A DNA stretch of 61,029 bases, taken from positions 1 through 61,029 of the forward strand of contig DYFO01000007.1 of NCBI GenBank assembly GCA_020725145.1, written 5' to 3'. The DNA comes from Symbiobacterium thermophilum. GTDB taxonomy: Bacteria; Bacillota; Sulfobacillia; UBA995. Below, one piece after another: positions 50,610-60,095 of this stretch (its first letter is position 1; every line of letters begins with the position of its first letter). The position numbers were made by a program, and so were the translations under genes. Under the pieces are notes generated by a model, which was given only the letters and a program-made list of their open reading frames with translations, had not been told where the DNA came from and did not search any database.

Positions 50610-51635
50610 CTATCTTCGTTCAAAAAACGGAAGTTCCTCCCGGTTCTGCAACCCGGAGGTAACCAGCACCGCGCCCCGGGCGTCGACGATGATCCCCTCA
50701 ACTCCGGGCCACGCCTCCAGCACTTCCAGCCCGCGCCGGGCTTCCATGAGGAACACCGCCGTGGACAGGATGTCCGCCTCCACCACGCTCCCGGCCACCA
50801 CCGTCACGCTCATGGCCTCGCGGCCGGGCCACCCGGTGCGGGGGTCAAGGATGTGGTGATAGCGTACGCCGTCCTGGAAGAAATACCGCTGGTAATCGCC
50901 CGAGGTAGCAACCGCCTGGTCCCGAAGATGAAGAACGCCCAGCAGGGCTCCCTGCTCGCGCGGATGTTGCACCCCGACCCGCCAGGGTCCTCCTCCCGGG
51001 CGCTCCCCGATGACGCGGACGTCCCCGCCCACCTCCACCAGTCCCGCCGCTACCCCCCGTTCCTCAAGAACCCGCGCGGCGCGGTCGATGGCGTAGCCCT
51101 TGGCAACCCCTCCGAGGTCGAGCCGCATGCCGGGGGAGGCAAGCCTGACCCTGCCCCCCACGGTGTCGATCTCGAGTCGTGAGGCATCCACGAGCGCTCG
51201 GGCCCGCTCGAGGGCGGCCGGGTCGGGTACTGCCTGGCGTTCGCCGCCAAATCCCCAGACGTCCACCAGCGGACCCACCGTCACGTCGAAAAGCCCGCCC
51301 GTCCGGGGCCCAAGTTCGTCCACCAGGGTAAGCACCTCGATGAGTTCGGGGCCGACTTCCACCCACCCGCCGGCGGCGCCGTTCACCCTGGAGACCTGGC
51401 TTGAGGGATCAAAGCGGTCGAAGATGCCCTCCATCCGCACCAGTTCGGCAAAAGCCCGGCGTGCGCTTTCCTCGTGACCGTAAGGCACGCGGATGGTGGC
51501 GAAGGTGTCCATGACGAAGTCGCTCAGGCTGAAAAGCTCCGACGGGCGCGGGCTTCCCGGGCGGAGGAGGAACAGGCCCGTCAGTAAGACCGCAATGCCG
51601 GCGGCGATCACCAGTGTGCGTCGCACCATGTGCAA
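50610..51635 (-). CDS. apbE: FAD:protein FMN transferase ApbE
   Basis: 341 residues. Hydrophobic N-terminal anchor (about 8-24), then the ApbE fold: VMDTFATIRV, RFDPSSQVSRVN, RLDLGGVAKGYAIDRA, LVEVGGDVRV and HHILDPRTGWP with catalytic Asp, plus ADILSTAVFL. Transfers FMN from FAD to Thr/Ser in FMN_bind proteins outside the membrane. TTG at 51635 is eight bases after AAGGAG; the ATG at 51629 is possible. Confidence 0.93.
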   Translation of the reverse strand: MHMVRRTLVIAAGIAVLLTGLFLLRPGSPRPSELFSLSDFVMDTFATIRVPYGHEESARRAFAELVRMEGIFDRFDPSSQVSRVNGAAGGWVEVGPELIEVLTLVDELGPRTGGLFDVTVGPLVDVWGFGGERQAVPDPAALERARALVDASRLEIDTVGGRVRLASPGMRLDLGGVAKGYAIDRAARVLEERGVAAGLVEVGGDVRVIGERPGGGPWRVGVQHPREQGALLGVLHLRDQAVATSGDYQRYFFQDGVRYHHILDPRTGWPGREAMSVTVVAGSVVEADILSTAVFLMEARRGLEVLEAWPGVEGIIVDARGAVLVTSGLQNREELPFFERR

Positions 51636-51681
51636 GTCGGACACTCCTTCCTCCGATACTGCCGCGAGCGACGTCGACGGG

Positions 51682-52377
51682 TCAGACGCCCAGCATCCGC
51701 CGGAAGGCCAAGTTGAGTTCTCGCCGCGCCAGCTCGGGTTCGACCCAGGGACCGCGCATCTTCCGTTCGGTGTCGGGGTTGATGCGACCGCGGGCGGCGA
51801 ACTCCTGACCCGCAAGCGTCGCCAGCTCGAGCACGGCCCGCCGCGAGTCGGTCAGGTCGAGCGCGCCGGCACCGGGCACTAAGAGCTTGCCCCCTTCCTT
51901 CCAGGAAGCGTTGCGGCATATGGCCTGAAAGTGCGTCTTGAGAGGTCCGAAGTGTTCGGGCTCGGGGAATCCGCAGGTAGAGATGAGCACCGCGGTCACG
52001 GCCGGCCCGGCACGACGCGGATGGTGCACGGAGCGTCCCTCCGCGTCGACGGAGAAGAAAGGCTCCACCCGGCATACCATGCGATCAAGCAAGGTCTTGA
52101 CGGGGCCGGGGAGCCCGTCGAAGTAAAGCGGGGCGGCCAGCACCACGGCGTCCGCGCGGTCCAGGGTGTCCATGACGCCGGCCGCGTCGTCTTGCTGGGT
52201 ACAACGACCCGGCGTTTGAAACCAGCAGTTAAAGCATCCCCGGCACGGGTTCACGCGCAACCCGTGAACGTCAAAGCGCTCCACCTCCGTCTGTTCGCCC
52301 ACACCCATCAGGAACGCCTCCAGCAGGCGGTGGGTGAACGAACGTGCCCGGGGCGAACCGGCCAGCGCCACCAGCAC
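51682..52377 (-). CDS. Iron-sulfur flavoprotein / NADPH-dependent FMN reductase family
   Basis: 231 residues. Flavodoxin-like: VALAGSPRARSFTHRLLEAF, the cluster motif NPCRGCFNCWFQTPGRCTQQ with four Cys, and AAPLYFDGLPGPVKTLLDRM. Such proteins move electrons from NAD(P)H or ferredoxin in anaerobes. GTG at 52377 is seven bases after GGAGGTG. It is probably the first gene of the flavinylation operon, with its 5' end overlapped by the end of dnaE2 for 107 bases. Confidence 0.85.
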   Translation of the reverse strand: MLVALAGSPRARSFTHRLLEAFLMGVGEQTEVERFDVHGLRVNPCRGCFNCWFQTPGRCTQQDDAAGVMDTLDRADAVVLAAPLYFDGLPGPVKTLLDRMVCRVEPFFSVDAEGRSVHHPRRAGPAVTAVLISTCGFPEPEHFGPLKTHFQAICRNASWKEGGKLLVPGAGALDLTDSRRAVLELATLAGQEFAARGRINPDTERKMRGPWVEPELARRELNLAFRRMLGV

Positions 52378-55300
52378 GGAACCCACCTCCCTTCTCCTGG
52401 GGCGGTTCGGCGTCGGCCGGTGCGTTCCTTCCCCCGATCACCTCGTAAAGCGGTCGTAACCGCCAGGCGACCAGACCCACCGCGTTGCCTCTTCGCTGTA
52501 TCGTGCCTTCCAGCGCCAGGGGGAGCCGGTCGCCACCGAAGAGCAAGGTCCCGTGTCGCCGGTAGACTGCCTCGAAGATGGTCACGTCCAGCAGGCCGCT
52601 TTCGTCCTCCAGGGTAAGGAAGACCACCGTCCTGCCACTGCGCGTGGGAGGGCGGTGGGGACGCACGGGCAGACCCGCCACCCGAGCGCGTCTTCCGGCC
52701 GGCAATCGCCTGGCCTGAGCGGTGGTCAGGTAGCCCGCCTGCCGCAGGCGGTGACGCAAAAACCGCAGGGGGTGGCCTCGGGGGCTGAAGCCCAGAATGT
52801 CCCACTCCAGCGCGCACTTCTCCTCCTCCCGGTAGTCGGGAATGGCTACCGTGGGCACCTCGGCGAAAAGTCCCGCCCCCACCGTGGGCAACCCCAGCTC
52901 CCATGCCAGCCGGCGCCGGTTGGGGTGGAGCCGGTCAAAGGCTCCCGCCAGCACCAGGTTCTCAAGGAGCCCCCGATCGAGCTCGACCTGACGGCAAAAG
53001 TCCGCAAACGAGCGGAAAGCTGCCCTCTCTCGGGCCGTCAGGATGGAATCCAGCGCGCCCTGCCCCATTCCCTTTACCCTGGCCAGCGACACCCGGATGC
53101 CCTTGCGTCCTTTCCGGTCCTCGACCGTGAACTCCCGACCGCTGCGGTTTATGTCGAGGGGCAGGATGGGCACCCCGCGCAGGCCGGCCTCCAGGCAGAT
53201 GGTGGCAGGCGGGTAGTAGCCCATGGGCTGCATGCTCAACACGGCCGCGAAGAACTCGGCTGGATAGTGACGGATCAGGTAGGCGGTCTTGTAGGCGGTC
53301 ACCGCGAAGGCCGCGGCGTGCGCCTCGCAAAAGCCGTAGCTGGCGTAGCCGGCCAGGCAGTCGAAGATGTCGCGAGCCACCTTCTCCTCAATTCCCCGGT
53401 CGATGGAACGGGCCACGAACAGCTCCCGGATCTCCTCCATCTCCCGAAGCGAGCGCGCGTGGGTCATCACCCGGCGCAGGCGATCGGCCTCACCTGCGCC
53501 AAATCCCGCCACCGCGGTGGCGATCTCGATGACCTGCTCCTGGAAGAGCACCACCCCGTAGGTCTTGCGGAGGATGGGTTCCAGCAGGGGATGAAGGTAG
53601 CTCACGGCTTCTTCTCCCCGACGGCGGGCGACAAAGGGCTCCACCATGTTGCCCTTGATGGGCCCGGGACGGATCAGGGCCACGCTGGCCACGATGTCTT
53701 CCAGGTTAGATGCTCCCAGCCTGCCCTGCAGGGCGCGCTGGGCGGGGCTCTCCAGCTGGAAGACGCCCACCGTGCGCCCCTGGTTGATCAGCTGATAGGT
53801 CTCCGGGTCGTCCGACGGGATCCGCTCGTAGTCGAAGTCGGGATGCCGCTTGAGGATGCTCCGGCCGGCCTCCTCCACCGCTCCCAGTGTCCGTAGGAAA
53901 AGAAGGTCGAGCTTCACCAGCCCCAGGTGCTCCACGTAGTCCCGGTCGAACTGGCAGACGGCCACTCCCTTGGCCGCCAGCTGCAGTGGGGTAACGGTGG
54001 TGAGGGGTTCGTCTCCGATAACCAGCCCGCCCAGGTGGGTTCCCAGGTGACGGGGGAAACCGGCCACGGCGGCGCATGCCCGAAAAAGGTTGGTGTACCG
54101 CCGCAGGGGAAGATCGCCGTCCCTCAACTCGGGCAGTTCCCTGACCGCCCGGTCGATCTCGTCCGCCCCCGTCCAGGGAAAACGCCGGGCCAGACGGTCG
54201 ATCTCCTCCGGGGGGAAGCCCATCGCCTTTCCGAAATCCCGCAGCGCCGAACGGGCGCGGTAGGTGTGGTAGGTGCATACCGCCGCCACCCGGTCGCGGC
54301 CGTACTTGCGGTACACGTACGCGGCCACCTCATCCCGCCGGCGGGCATCGAAGTCGAGATCGATATCGGGATTCTCGGCCCGCTCACGGCTGAGAAACCG
54401 CTCGAAGAGAAGCCCCCGGGAAATGGCGTCCACCTCGGTGATGCCCAGGCAGTAGGTGACCGCCGAGTCGGCCGCCGAACCCCGTCCCGCGCAACGAATG
54501 CCCTTCTCCCGGGCGTAGCCCACCACGTCGGCCACCAGCAGGAAGTAGTCGGCGAAGCCCTGCCGGCAGATGACGGCGAGTTCCTCCTCCAGCCGGTCCA
54601 CGATGGCCCGCGACAGCTCGCCGTAGCGCCGGCGAGCTCCCTCGTAAACCAACCGGCGCAGGTAGGAAGGGGCATCTTCTTCTCCGGGAGGCAGCGGGAA
54701 ACGCGGGTGCCGTCTGACACCAAGTTCCAGCGCCGGTTGGCAGCTCTCGGCCAGGCGGCCGGTGGTCCGGATGGCCTCGGGATACTCCTCCAGCAGCCGG
54801 GTCATCTCCGCGGTGGAGCGCAGGTGGTTGCCGGCATTCAGTCGTCGCTCGGGGTGAACCTCGTCCAGCCGGGTCAGGGTACGCACGCAGGTCAGAAGAT
54901 CGTGCAGCGGAAAGTCGGCCTTGTGGCGGTAGTGGACGTTGGCGGTGGCCACCAGGCCGACCCCCACGTGCCCGGCCAGTTCGGCCAGGCTGCGATTGAG
55001 CGCCCGCGTCCCCGGCAGCGGTTCCGCCGAAAGCTCCAGGAAAAAGCCGTCCCGTCCGAACCACTCCCGGTAACGCAACGCCGCTTCCCGGGCCGCGGCA
55101 TGGCGCCGGCGCAAAAGGAGGTAGGGTACCTCTCCCCGCCGGCATCCGGACAGCGCGTAGAGGTCGGTCAAAAGTTCCCGGGGAACCTCCCGCAGCCTCA
55201 GGGTGGGGTGCCGTCGCTCGCTTCCCAGGTGGGCACAGGTCAGCAGGGCGCAGAGGTTGGCGTAACCTCGCGGGTTGCGGGCCAGCAGCACCAGGTGGTA

Positions 55301-55534
55301 GCCTCCCTCCAGGGTAACCTCGGCACCCTGGATGGGTTTCAGGCCCGCCGCCTGCGCCAGTCGGTGAAAGGCGACGGCCCCGGCCACGCTGTCGTGATCG
55401 GTCAGCGCCAGGGCGGGTTGCCCGAAAGCAGCCGCCCCGGCCACCAGCTCCTCCAGCCGCGAGGCGCCGTCCAGGAAAGAAAACGGCGAGTGAACGTGCA
55501 GGTGTACGAACTCAATCGTAGACCCGGTAGACAT
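52271..55534 (-). CDS. dnaE2: Error-prone DNA polymerase DnaE2 (ImuC)
   Basis: 1087 residues, as expected. PHP domain (HLHVHSPFSFLDGASRLEEL), palm with the NPDIDLDFDARRRDEV catalytic Asp motif, GIRCAGRGSAADSAVTYCLG, VFQLESPAQRALQ, QEQVIEIATAVAGFG, the HhH region and a C-terminal OB fold. Mutagenic translesion polymerase acting with ImuB and the beta clamp. The last 50 residues are Gly/Pro-rich and run into the flavoprotein gene, which suggests an eroded stop or a frameshift near the end. ATG overlaps DUF6504 by 23 bases. Confidence 0.93.
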   Translation of the reverse strand: MSTGSTIEFVHLHVHSPFSFLDGASRLEELVAGAAAFGQPALALTDHDSVAGAVAFHRLAQAAGLKPIQGAEVTLEGGYHLVLLARNPRGYANLCALLTCAHLGSERRHPTLRLREVPRELLTDLYALSGCRRGEVPYLLLRRRHAAAREAALRYREWFGRDGFFLELSAEPLPGTRALNRSLAELAGHVGVGLVATANVHYRHKADFPLHDLLTCVRTLTRLDEVHPERRLNAGNHLRSTAEMTRLLEEYPEAIRTTGRLAESCQPALELGVRRHPRFPLPPGEEDAPSYLRRLVYEGARRRYGELSRAIVDRLEEELAVICRQGFADYFLLVADVVGYAREKGIRCAGRGSAADSAVTYCLGITEVDAISRGLLFERFLSRERAENPDIDLDFDARRRDEVAAYVYRKYGRDRVAAVCTYHTYRARSALRDFGKAMGFPPEEIDRLARRFPWTGADEIDRAVRELPELRDGDLPLRRYTNLFRACAAVAGFPRHLGTHLGGLVIGDEPLTTVTPLQLAAKGVAVCQFDRDYVEHLGLVKLDLLFLRTLGAVEEAGRSILKRHPDFDYERIPSDDPETYQLINQGRTVGVFQLESPAQRALQGRLGASNLEDIVASVALIRPGPIKGNMVEPFVARRRGEEAVSYLHPLLEPILRKTYGVVLFQEQVIEIATAVAGFGAGEADRLRRVMTHARSLREMEEIRELFVARSIDRGIEEKVARDIFDCLAGYASYGFCEAHAAAFAVTAYKTAYLIRHYPAEFFAAVLSMQPMGYYPPATICLEAGLRGVPILPLDINRSGREFTVEDRKGRKGIRVSLARVKGMGQGALDSILTARERAAFRSFADFCRQVELDRGLLENLVLAGAFDRLHPNRRRLAWELGLPTVGAGLFAEVPTVAIPDYREEEKCALEWDILGFSPRGHPLRFLRHRLRQAGYLTTAQARRLPAGRRARVAGLPVRPHRPPTRSGRTVVFLTLEDESGLLDVTIFEAVYRRHGTLLFGGDRLPLALEGTIQRRGNAVGLVAWRLRPLYEVIGGRNAPADAEPPQEKGGGFRAGGAGRFAPGTFVHPPPAGGVPDGCGRTDGGGAL

Positions 55535-55742
55535 GCCACTTCCCCGTCCCCGTGTCCCGGTATAACTCGAGCAAACCCCCGGACGCAAGTTCCACCCGGT
55601 AAAAGACCTTCTCCGCCTCCCCTTCCCACCAGGCTCCCGTATCTTCCCAGACATCGAGCACCCGTACCAGGAAGGATCTTTGGCGCCAGCGAACCTTCAC
55701 CGGGCAACCCCGGGAGTCACAGCGGACCTCGACGCGTTTCAT
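55512..55742 (-). CDS. DUF6504-like protein of the mutasome operon
   Basis: 76 residues. Contains RVLDVWEDTGAWWEGEAEKV followed by FYRVELASGGLLELYRDTGT and W-x-VYRVYD at the end, the pattern of the small domain found next to imuB in actinobacteria. ATG overlaps the imuB stop by four bases. Probable accessory of ImuB or DnaE2; role unknown. Confidence 0.75.
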   Translation of the reverse strand: MKRVEVRCDSRGCPVKVRWRQRSFLVRVLDVWEDTGAWWEGEAEKVFYRVELASGGLLELYRDTGTGKWHVYRVYD

Positions 55743-56875
55743 GGACCCAGGCGCAAGGGATCAAACAGGGCCAGCAGCTTCTCACGCCGTTCTTCACGGC
55801 CGGCTCCCCGCCGTACCGTCCCCGCGTGGTGCTCCCCCAGGACCTCCAGCACCCGCTGCAGCGCCTCCTTCTCCTCTTTCCCCTCGAAGGTCAGCTGGCG
55901 CCAGACCCGGGGGACACCGATCACCGTCGCGCGCAGCGCAAGGGGCTCGCGCTTTCCGTCCAGCAGCCCGCGGGCCAGCCCGGTGAGCGCGGCGGTCAGG
56001 CCGCCGACGGAAACCGGAGGACGGGTGAAGCGACGGCACCCCCTGCCTCCGGGATGAAGCTCCAGCACAAGTTCCCCGGCCGCCTGGCCTTTCGTCTCCA
56101 ACCTCTCCCAGAGCCCGTGGGCCAACCTCCCCAGGGCCGAGGCCAGTTCCTCCCCTCCCTCCCGCTCGAGATGAAGTTCCCAGCGAGGAGGAGGGTAAAG
56201 CGCCTTCACCCGCTCGGCATCCTGCCCGCGGCTCCAGGCCGCCAGCCGCCGTCCGGCGGGACCAAAGCGCCCGGCCAGCTCCTCCGCGGAGAAGCGGGCC
56301 AGGTCACCCAGCCGGCGCAAACCCAGGCGCCCGAGCTCCTCCCGCCGGGCGCGGTCAAGGCGCCAGAGTTCCTCCAGCGGCACCGCGGCCAGGAACTCCT
56401 CCACCTCTTCCGGGAAGACGATCCGCAGGCCGTCCTTCCCCGCCCGGCGGCAAGCAAGACGGGCCGCCAGCTTGCCGGGGGCCGCTCCCGCCACCGCCGC
56501 AAGTTTCAGCGTCGCGCGCGTCTCCGCCAGCAGCTTCCCCGCTTCCCGGAGGATGTCGTGGCACAGTAGCTCCAGGAAGGCTCCTTGGGGGCCGTCCGGT
56601 TCCACCCGGGGACTGTAGCGGGCGTAAATCTCCCACGCCCCGGTGGCCTCCGCCGGGTAGAGCTCTTCCCGGTAAGGGCGAAAGAGCGCCTCGGGGCAGA
56701 GCGCACGGGCCGCAGGCAAGGAAAGGCCGGGGGACATCCCCCGTCCGGCGGCGGCGGCGGAAACGTCCAGGAGCCGGCCGTCCTTGACCACCGCCACCGG
56801 CCGCCCCTCGCCGCCGGCCGCCTCCTCTGCCCGGGCCAAAAGACCGGGGAGCCACACATAAACCACCCAGCGCAC
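55739..56875 (-). CDS. imuB: ImuB-like inactive Y-family polymerase
   Basis: 378 residues, shorter than many ImuB proteins. Y-family fold by pattern (WVVYVWLPGLLARAEEA, then GRPVAVVKDGRLLDVSAAAA, GMSPGLSLPAARALCPEA) but the metal-binding acidic residues of active polymerases (D..CFF and S.DE) are not present, as expected of ImuB. A clamp-binding motif was not located. Acts as an adaptor between DnaE2 and the clamp. GTG at 56875 follows an SOS box by 33 bases. Confidence 0.85.
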   Translation of the reverse strand: MRWVVYVWLPGLLARAEEAAGGEGRPVAVVKDGRLLDVSAAAAGRGMSPGLSLPAARALCPEALFRPYREELYPAEATGAWEIYARYSPRVEPDGPQGAFLELLCHDILREAGKLLAETRATLKLAAVAGAAPGKLAARLACRRAGKDGLRIVFPEEVEEFLAAVPLEELWRLDRARREELGRLGLRRLGDLARFSAEELAGRFGPAGRRLAAWSRGQDAERVKALYPPPRWELHLEREGGEELASALGRLAHGLWERLETKGQAAGELVLELHPGGRGCRRFTRPPVSVGGLTAALTGLARGLLDGKREPLALRATVIGVPRVWRQLTFEGKEEKEALQRVLEVLGEHHAGTVRRGAGREERREKLLALFDPLRLGP

Positions 56876-56903
56876 CGATCGCCGCCTCTGCGGGGAAGGA
56901 CTG

Positions 56904-56925
56904 GGGCGAACACATGTTCGCCCCC
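56904..56925. promoter_or_regulatory. LexA (SOS) box of the imuB operon
   Basis: The core CGAACACATGTTCG (56908-56921) fits the Bacillus consensus CGAACRNRYGTTCG exactly and is extended by GGGG/CCCC to 10-bp arms. It lies just upstream of the imuB start. Confidence 0.9.
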
Positions 56926-57010
56926 TTGATTGTAGATCGGGCCTTTGGCCGGTGTCAACGATCCAGTTGCTGGGAGGTTGTGATACCGACTCCCCCCCAC
57001 GGCCGGTAGA

Positions 57011-57019
57011 TGATATAAT
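57011..57019 (+). promoter_or_regulatory. Extended -10 promoter of rocD
   Basis: TGATATAAT: TG one base before a perfect TATAAT (57014-57019). No -35 is obvious, as is usual for extended -10 promoters. About 54 bases upstream of the rocD start. Confidence 0.65.
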
Positions 57020-57072
57020 ACCCTCGGTTACCATGGGCAGCCTGTCCTGGCATGCCGGAAAGGAGCCCTCTC

Positions 57073-58269
57073 ATGGAGGCCACCACCCAGGAGATCATCA
57101 GCCTGACCGAACGTTACGGGGCCCGCAACTACCACCCTCTGCCGGTGGTGATCGCCAGGGCCGAAGGCGTCTGGGTCTGGGACCCGGAAGGAAACCGTTA
57201 CATGGACATGCTCAGCGCCTACTCGGCACTGAACCAGGGTCACCGTCACCCCCGCATCGTGCAGGCCCTCAAGGATCAGGTCGACCGCGTGACCATGACC
57301 TCGCGCGCCTTTCACAACGACCGGCTGGGCTACTTTTACGCCGCGGTCGCCCGCATCACCGGAAAGCGCATGGTCCTCCCCATGAACACGGGAGTGGAGG
57401 CGGTGGAGACCGCCCTCAAGGCGGCCAGGCGCTGGGCCTATCGGGTCAAGGGGGTGCCCCGTGACCGCGCGGAGGTGGTGGTTTGCGAGGGCAACTTCCA
57501 CGGCCGGACGCTGACCGTGGTCTCGTTCTCCTCGGACGAGTACTACCGGAAGGACTTCGGTCCCTTCACCCCCGGCTTCCGCATCGTCCCCTACGGCGAC
57601 CTCGCGGCGCTCAGAGCGGCCATCAACGCTAACACCGCCGCTTTCCTGGTGGAACCCATCCAGGGAGAAGCGGGAGTCAGGATACCGCGTGAGGGCTACC
57701 TGCGGGAGGCCGCCGAGCTTTGCCGCGAGCATAACGTGCTCCTGATCGCCGACGAGATCCAGACCGGGCTGGGGCGGACGGGGAAGATGTTCGGCTGCGA
57801 CTGGGAGGACGTGGTGCCCGACGTGTACGTCCTGGGCAAGGCGCTAGGGGGAGGGGTCTACCCCGTGTCGGCGGTGGCCGCCGACGAGCCGGTCCTGGGT
57901 GTCTTCGAACCGGGGTCCCACGGTTCCACTTTCGGCGGCAACCCCCTGGCCGCCGCGGTGGCCATCGCGGCCCTCGAGGTGATCGAGCAGGAGGGTCTGG
58001 TTGAAAACTCCCTGCGCGAGGGCCAGTTCCTCCTCGAGCGCCTCCGCGGGCTGCGCAACCCCCACATCCGGGAGATCCGCGGGCGGGGGCTTTTCATCGG
58101 CATCGAGCTGGACACCGACGCCCGGCCGTACTGCGAGCGGCTGATGCGGGAGGGCATCCTAGCGAAGGAAACGCACGTCAACGTGATCCGACTGGCGCCA
58201 CCGCTCATCATCCGCCGGCCGGAGCTGGAGTGGGCGGTGGAAAGGGTCTTCCGGGTGCTGGAGAGCTGA
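57073..58269 (+). CDS. rocD: Ornithine aminotransferase RocD
   Basis: 398 residues. PLP type III transaminase with [53 protein letters not shown] and Lys-bearing [15 protein letters not shown], and [13 protein letters not shown]. Converts ornithine to glutamate semialdehyde. ATG eight bases after AAAGGAG. Single gene; convergent with tupC. Confidence 0.93.
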   Translation: MEATTQEIISLTERYGARNYHPLPVVIARAEGVWVWDPEGNRYMDMLSAYSALNQGHRHPRIVQALKDQVDRVTMTSRAFHNDRLGYFYAAVARITGKRMVLPMNTGVEAVETALKAARRWAYRVKGVPRDRAEVVVCEGNFHGRTLTVVSFSSDEYYRKDFGPFTPGFRIVPYGDLAALRAAINANTAAFLVEPIQGEAGVRIPREGYLREAAELCREHNVLLIADEIQTGLGRTGKMFGCDWEDVVPDVYVLGKALGGGVYPVSAVAADEPVLGVFEPGSHGSTFGGNPLAAAVAIAALEVIEQEGLVENSLREGQFLLERLRGLRNPHIREIRGRGLFIGIELDTDARPYCERLMREGILAKETHVNVIRLAPPLIIRRPELEWAVERVFRVLES

Positions 58270-58305
58270 CGTACCCCTCGCAGCGGCCATTGGGGCTGAA
58301 GCCCG

Positions 58306-59397
58306 TCAGCCGGCGGGCATGAGGTGTGCCGCCCCCGGCGGGATGCCGAGGAAGATCCCCTCGTCACCCAGTGCGTCGCGCTCGCGTCGTCGCAGCAGCA
58401 CCTCGAGCCTGCCGGCGGCGGTCGCTATCTCGACGGCCCAAAGCTCGCCGCGCGTTCTGACGGCGGTGATGCGGCCGGGCCACCCCCTGTCACCGGCCTG
58501 CCGGCCCAGTGCCAGCTCGGCCGGCCGCAGCCGCAGGGTGACCGGCGTACCCCGGGCCGGAGAGAATCCGTCCGCCACGGTGTCGGCCGGTCCCAGTGCC
58601 AGCCCAAGCCCGCCCGCCAGGCCCACAAGCACGCGGGCTCCATCCACCTCCTCCACCAGCCCCTCCAACAGGTTTTCGAGGCCCAGGAAACGGGCAACCG
58701 CCGGCGACCGCGGGCTCTCGTACAGCCGGGAGGGAGTTCCCACCTGCACCATGCTGCCCCCCAGCAGCACGCCGGCGCGGGCCGCGAGGTTGCGGATCTC
58801 GTCGGCGTCGTGGGTAACCAGCACCGCGGTGGCTCCGCTTTCCGCGAGCGCCCGCTCCAGTCCGGCCTCGGCCGCCCCGCGGGCCGGTGCGTCGAGCCCG
58901 GCGAACGGCTCGTCGAGCAGCAAAAGCTCCGGCGCCAGGGTGAAGGCCCGGGCAAGGTTCACGCGTTGCGCCTCTCCCCCCGAAAGCGCCCGCGCCGGGC
59001 GGTCGGCCAGCTCCTCAAGACCGAAGATCTCCAGCCAATGCTGCGAACGCCGCTGGCGCTCGCCCCGGGGCACCCCTCGGATCGCCAGGCCCACCTCCAG
59101 GTTGAAACGCACGCTGCCGGAAAGCAGGAGCTGGTCCTGAAAGACCAGCGCCGTCCGGCGCCGCAGCGCCGCCGGTGCCAGCTCCCGCGGCACCCGGCGG
59201 CCGAGGAAAACGAACTCCCCTCCGGAAGGCGGAAGCAACCCGGCCAGCACGTGCAGGAAAGTAGTCTTGCCGGCGCCGTTGGGACCGGCCAGTGCCAGCA
59301 CCTCACCGCGCTCCAGCGTAAGGTCGATCCCGGCCAGCACCGTCCGGGCACCACGCCTGGCCTCAAGCCCGCTCACGCGGAATACCTCGTGGCTCAT
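58306..59397 (-). CDS. tupC: Tungstate/molybdate-type ABC transporter ATP-binding protein
   Basis: 363 residues. Walker A GPNGAGKTTFLHVLAGLLPP, signature LSGGEAQRVNLARAF, Walker B LLLLDEPFAGLDAPA, HDADEI switch, then a C-terminal TOBE-like domain of about 120 residues that may sense the oxyanion (VTLRLRPAELALG). ATG overlaps the tupB stop by four bases. Confidence 0.88.
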   Translation of the reverse strand: MSHEVFRVSGLEARRGARTVLAGIDLTLERGEVLALAGPNGAGKTTFLHVLAGLLPPSGGEFVFLGRRVPRELAPAALRRRTALVFQDQLLLSGSVRFNLEVGLAIRGVPRGERQRRSQHWLEIFGLEELADRPARALSGGEAQRVNLARAFTLAPELLLLDEPFAGLDAPARGAAEAGLERALAESGATAVLVTHDADEIRNLAARAGVLLGGSMVQVGTPSRLYESPRSPAVARFLGLENLLEGLVEEVDGARVLVGLAGGLGLALGPADTVADGFSPARGTPVTLRLRPAELALGRQAGDRGWPGRITAVRTRGELWAVEIATAAGRLEVLLRRRERDALGDEGIFLGIPPGAAHLMPAG

Positions 59398-60092
59398 CCC
59401 TCGCCTCCTCTGCGCTGCAGCCAGGTCAGACCCGCGGCTACCAGGAAAGATAGGGCCAGCAGCACCAGGCTGAGGGCGATGGCGAGGTCGAAACGGCCGC
59501 GCGCAACCTCCATGGCGGTGGCGGTGGTCAGGATGCGGGTCTGGCCCTGGATGTTTCCGCCCACCATCAGCGAGGCTCCCACCTCGGACAGCGCACGCCC
59601 GAAGCCGGCCACCACCGTGGCCAGCAGGGGATAGCGGGCCTCCCGCATCATGAGCCACAGGAACTGCAGCCGGCCTGCCCCCAGTGAGAGGATGGCGAGC
59701 CGGAGCCGTGCGTCCACCGCCTGCAGCGAGGCGACCGTCAGGCCGGTCACGATGGGCAACACGATGAGCACCTGGGCGAAGATCATCGCCTGCGGAGTGT
59801 ACGAAAGACCCAGGAAGCCCAGCGGGCCTCCCCGCCACAGCAGCAGGCTGACCGCCAGGCCCGCCACCACGGGAGGTAGTCCCATCCCGGCGGCGGTGGC
59901 GGTCAGCGCCAGCGAGCGTCCGGGGAAACCCCGGAAGGCCAGCAACGCTCCCAGCGGGACTCCCAGCAACAGCCCCAGCAGCGTGGCCGTCCCCGAGACG
60001 CGCAAGGTAAGCAAGGTAATGGCCACCAGCTCGGGCTCGGGAGGCCAAAGCAGGGCGGCGGCTCGGCGGAATCCCTCCGCTACCAGAGCCAA
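59394..60092 (-). CDS. tupB: Tungstate/molybdate-type ABC transporter permease
   Basis: 232 residues. Five or six TM helices and a well-conserved loop RLAILSLGAGRLQFLWLMMR ... GFGRALSEVGASLMVGGNI with the EVGASLMVGGN motif typical of TupB/WtpB-like permeases. TTG start just after tupA. Confidence 0.9.
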   Translation of the reverse strand: MALVAEGFRRAAALLWPPEPELVAITLLTLRVSGTATLLGLLLGVPLGALLAFRGFPGRSLALTATAAGMGLPPVVAGLAVSLLLWRGGPLGFLGLSYTPQAMIFAQVLIVLPIVTGLTVASLQAVDARLRLAILSLGAGRLQFLWLMMREARYPLLATVVAGFGRALSEVGASLMVGGNIQGQTRILTTATAMEVARGRFDLAIALSLVLLALSFLVAAGLTWLQRRGGEG

Positions 60093-60095
60093 GCT

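Noticed and set aside
53927-56569. 880-codon plus-strand frame
   Set aside because: Antisense to dnaE2 and imuB, which have clear motifs on the minus strand.
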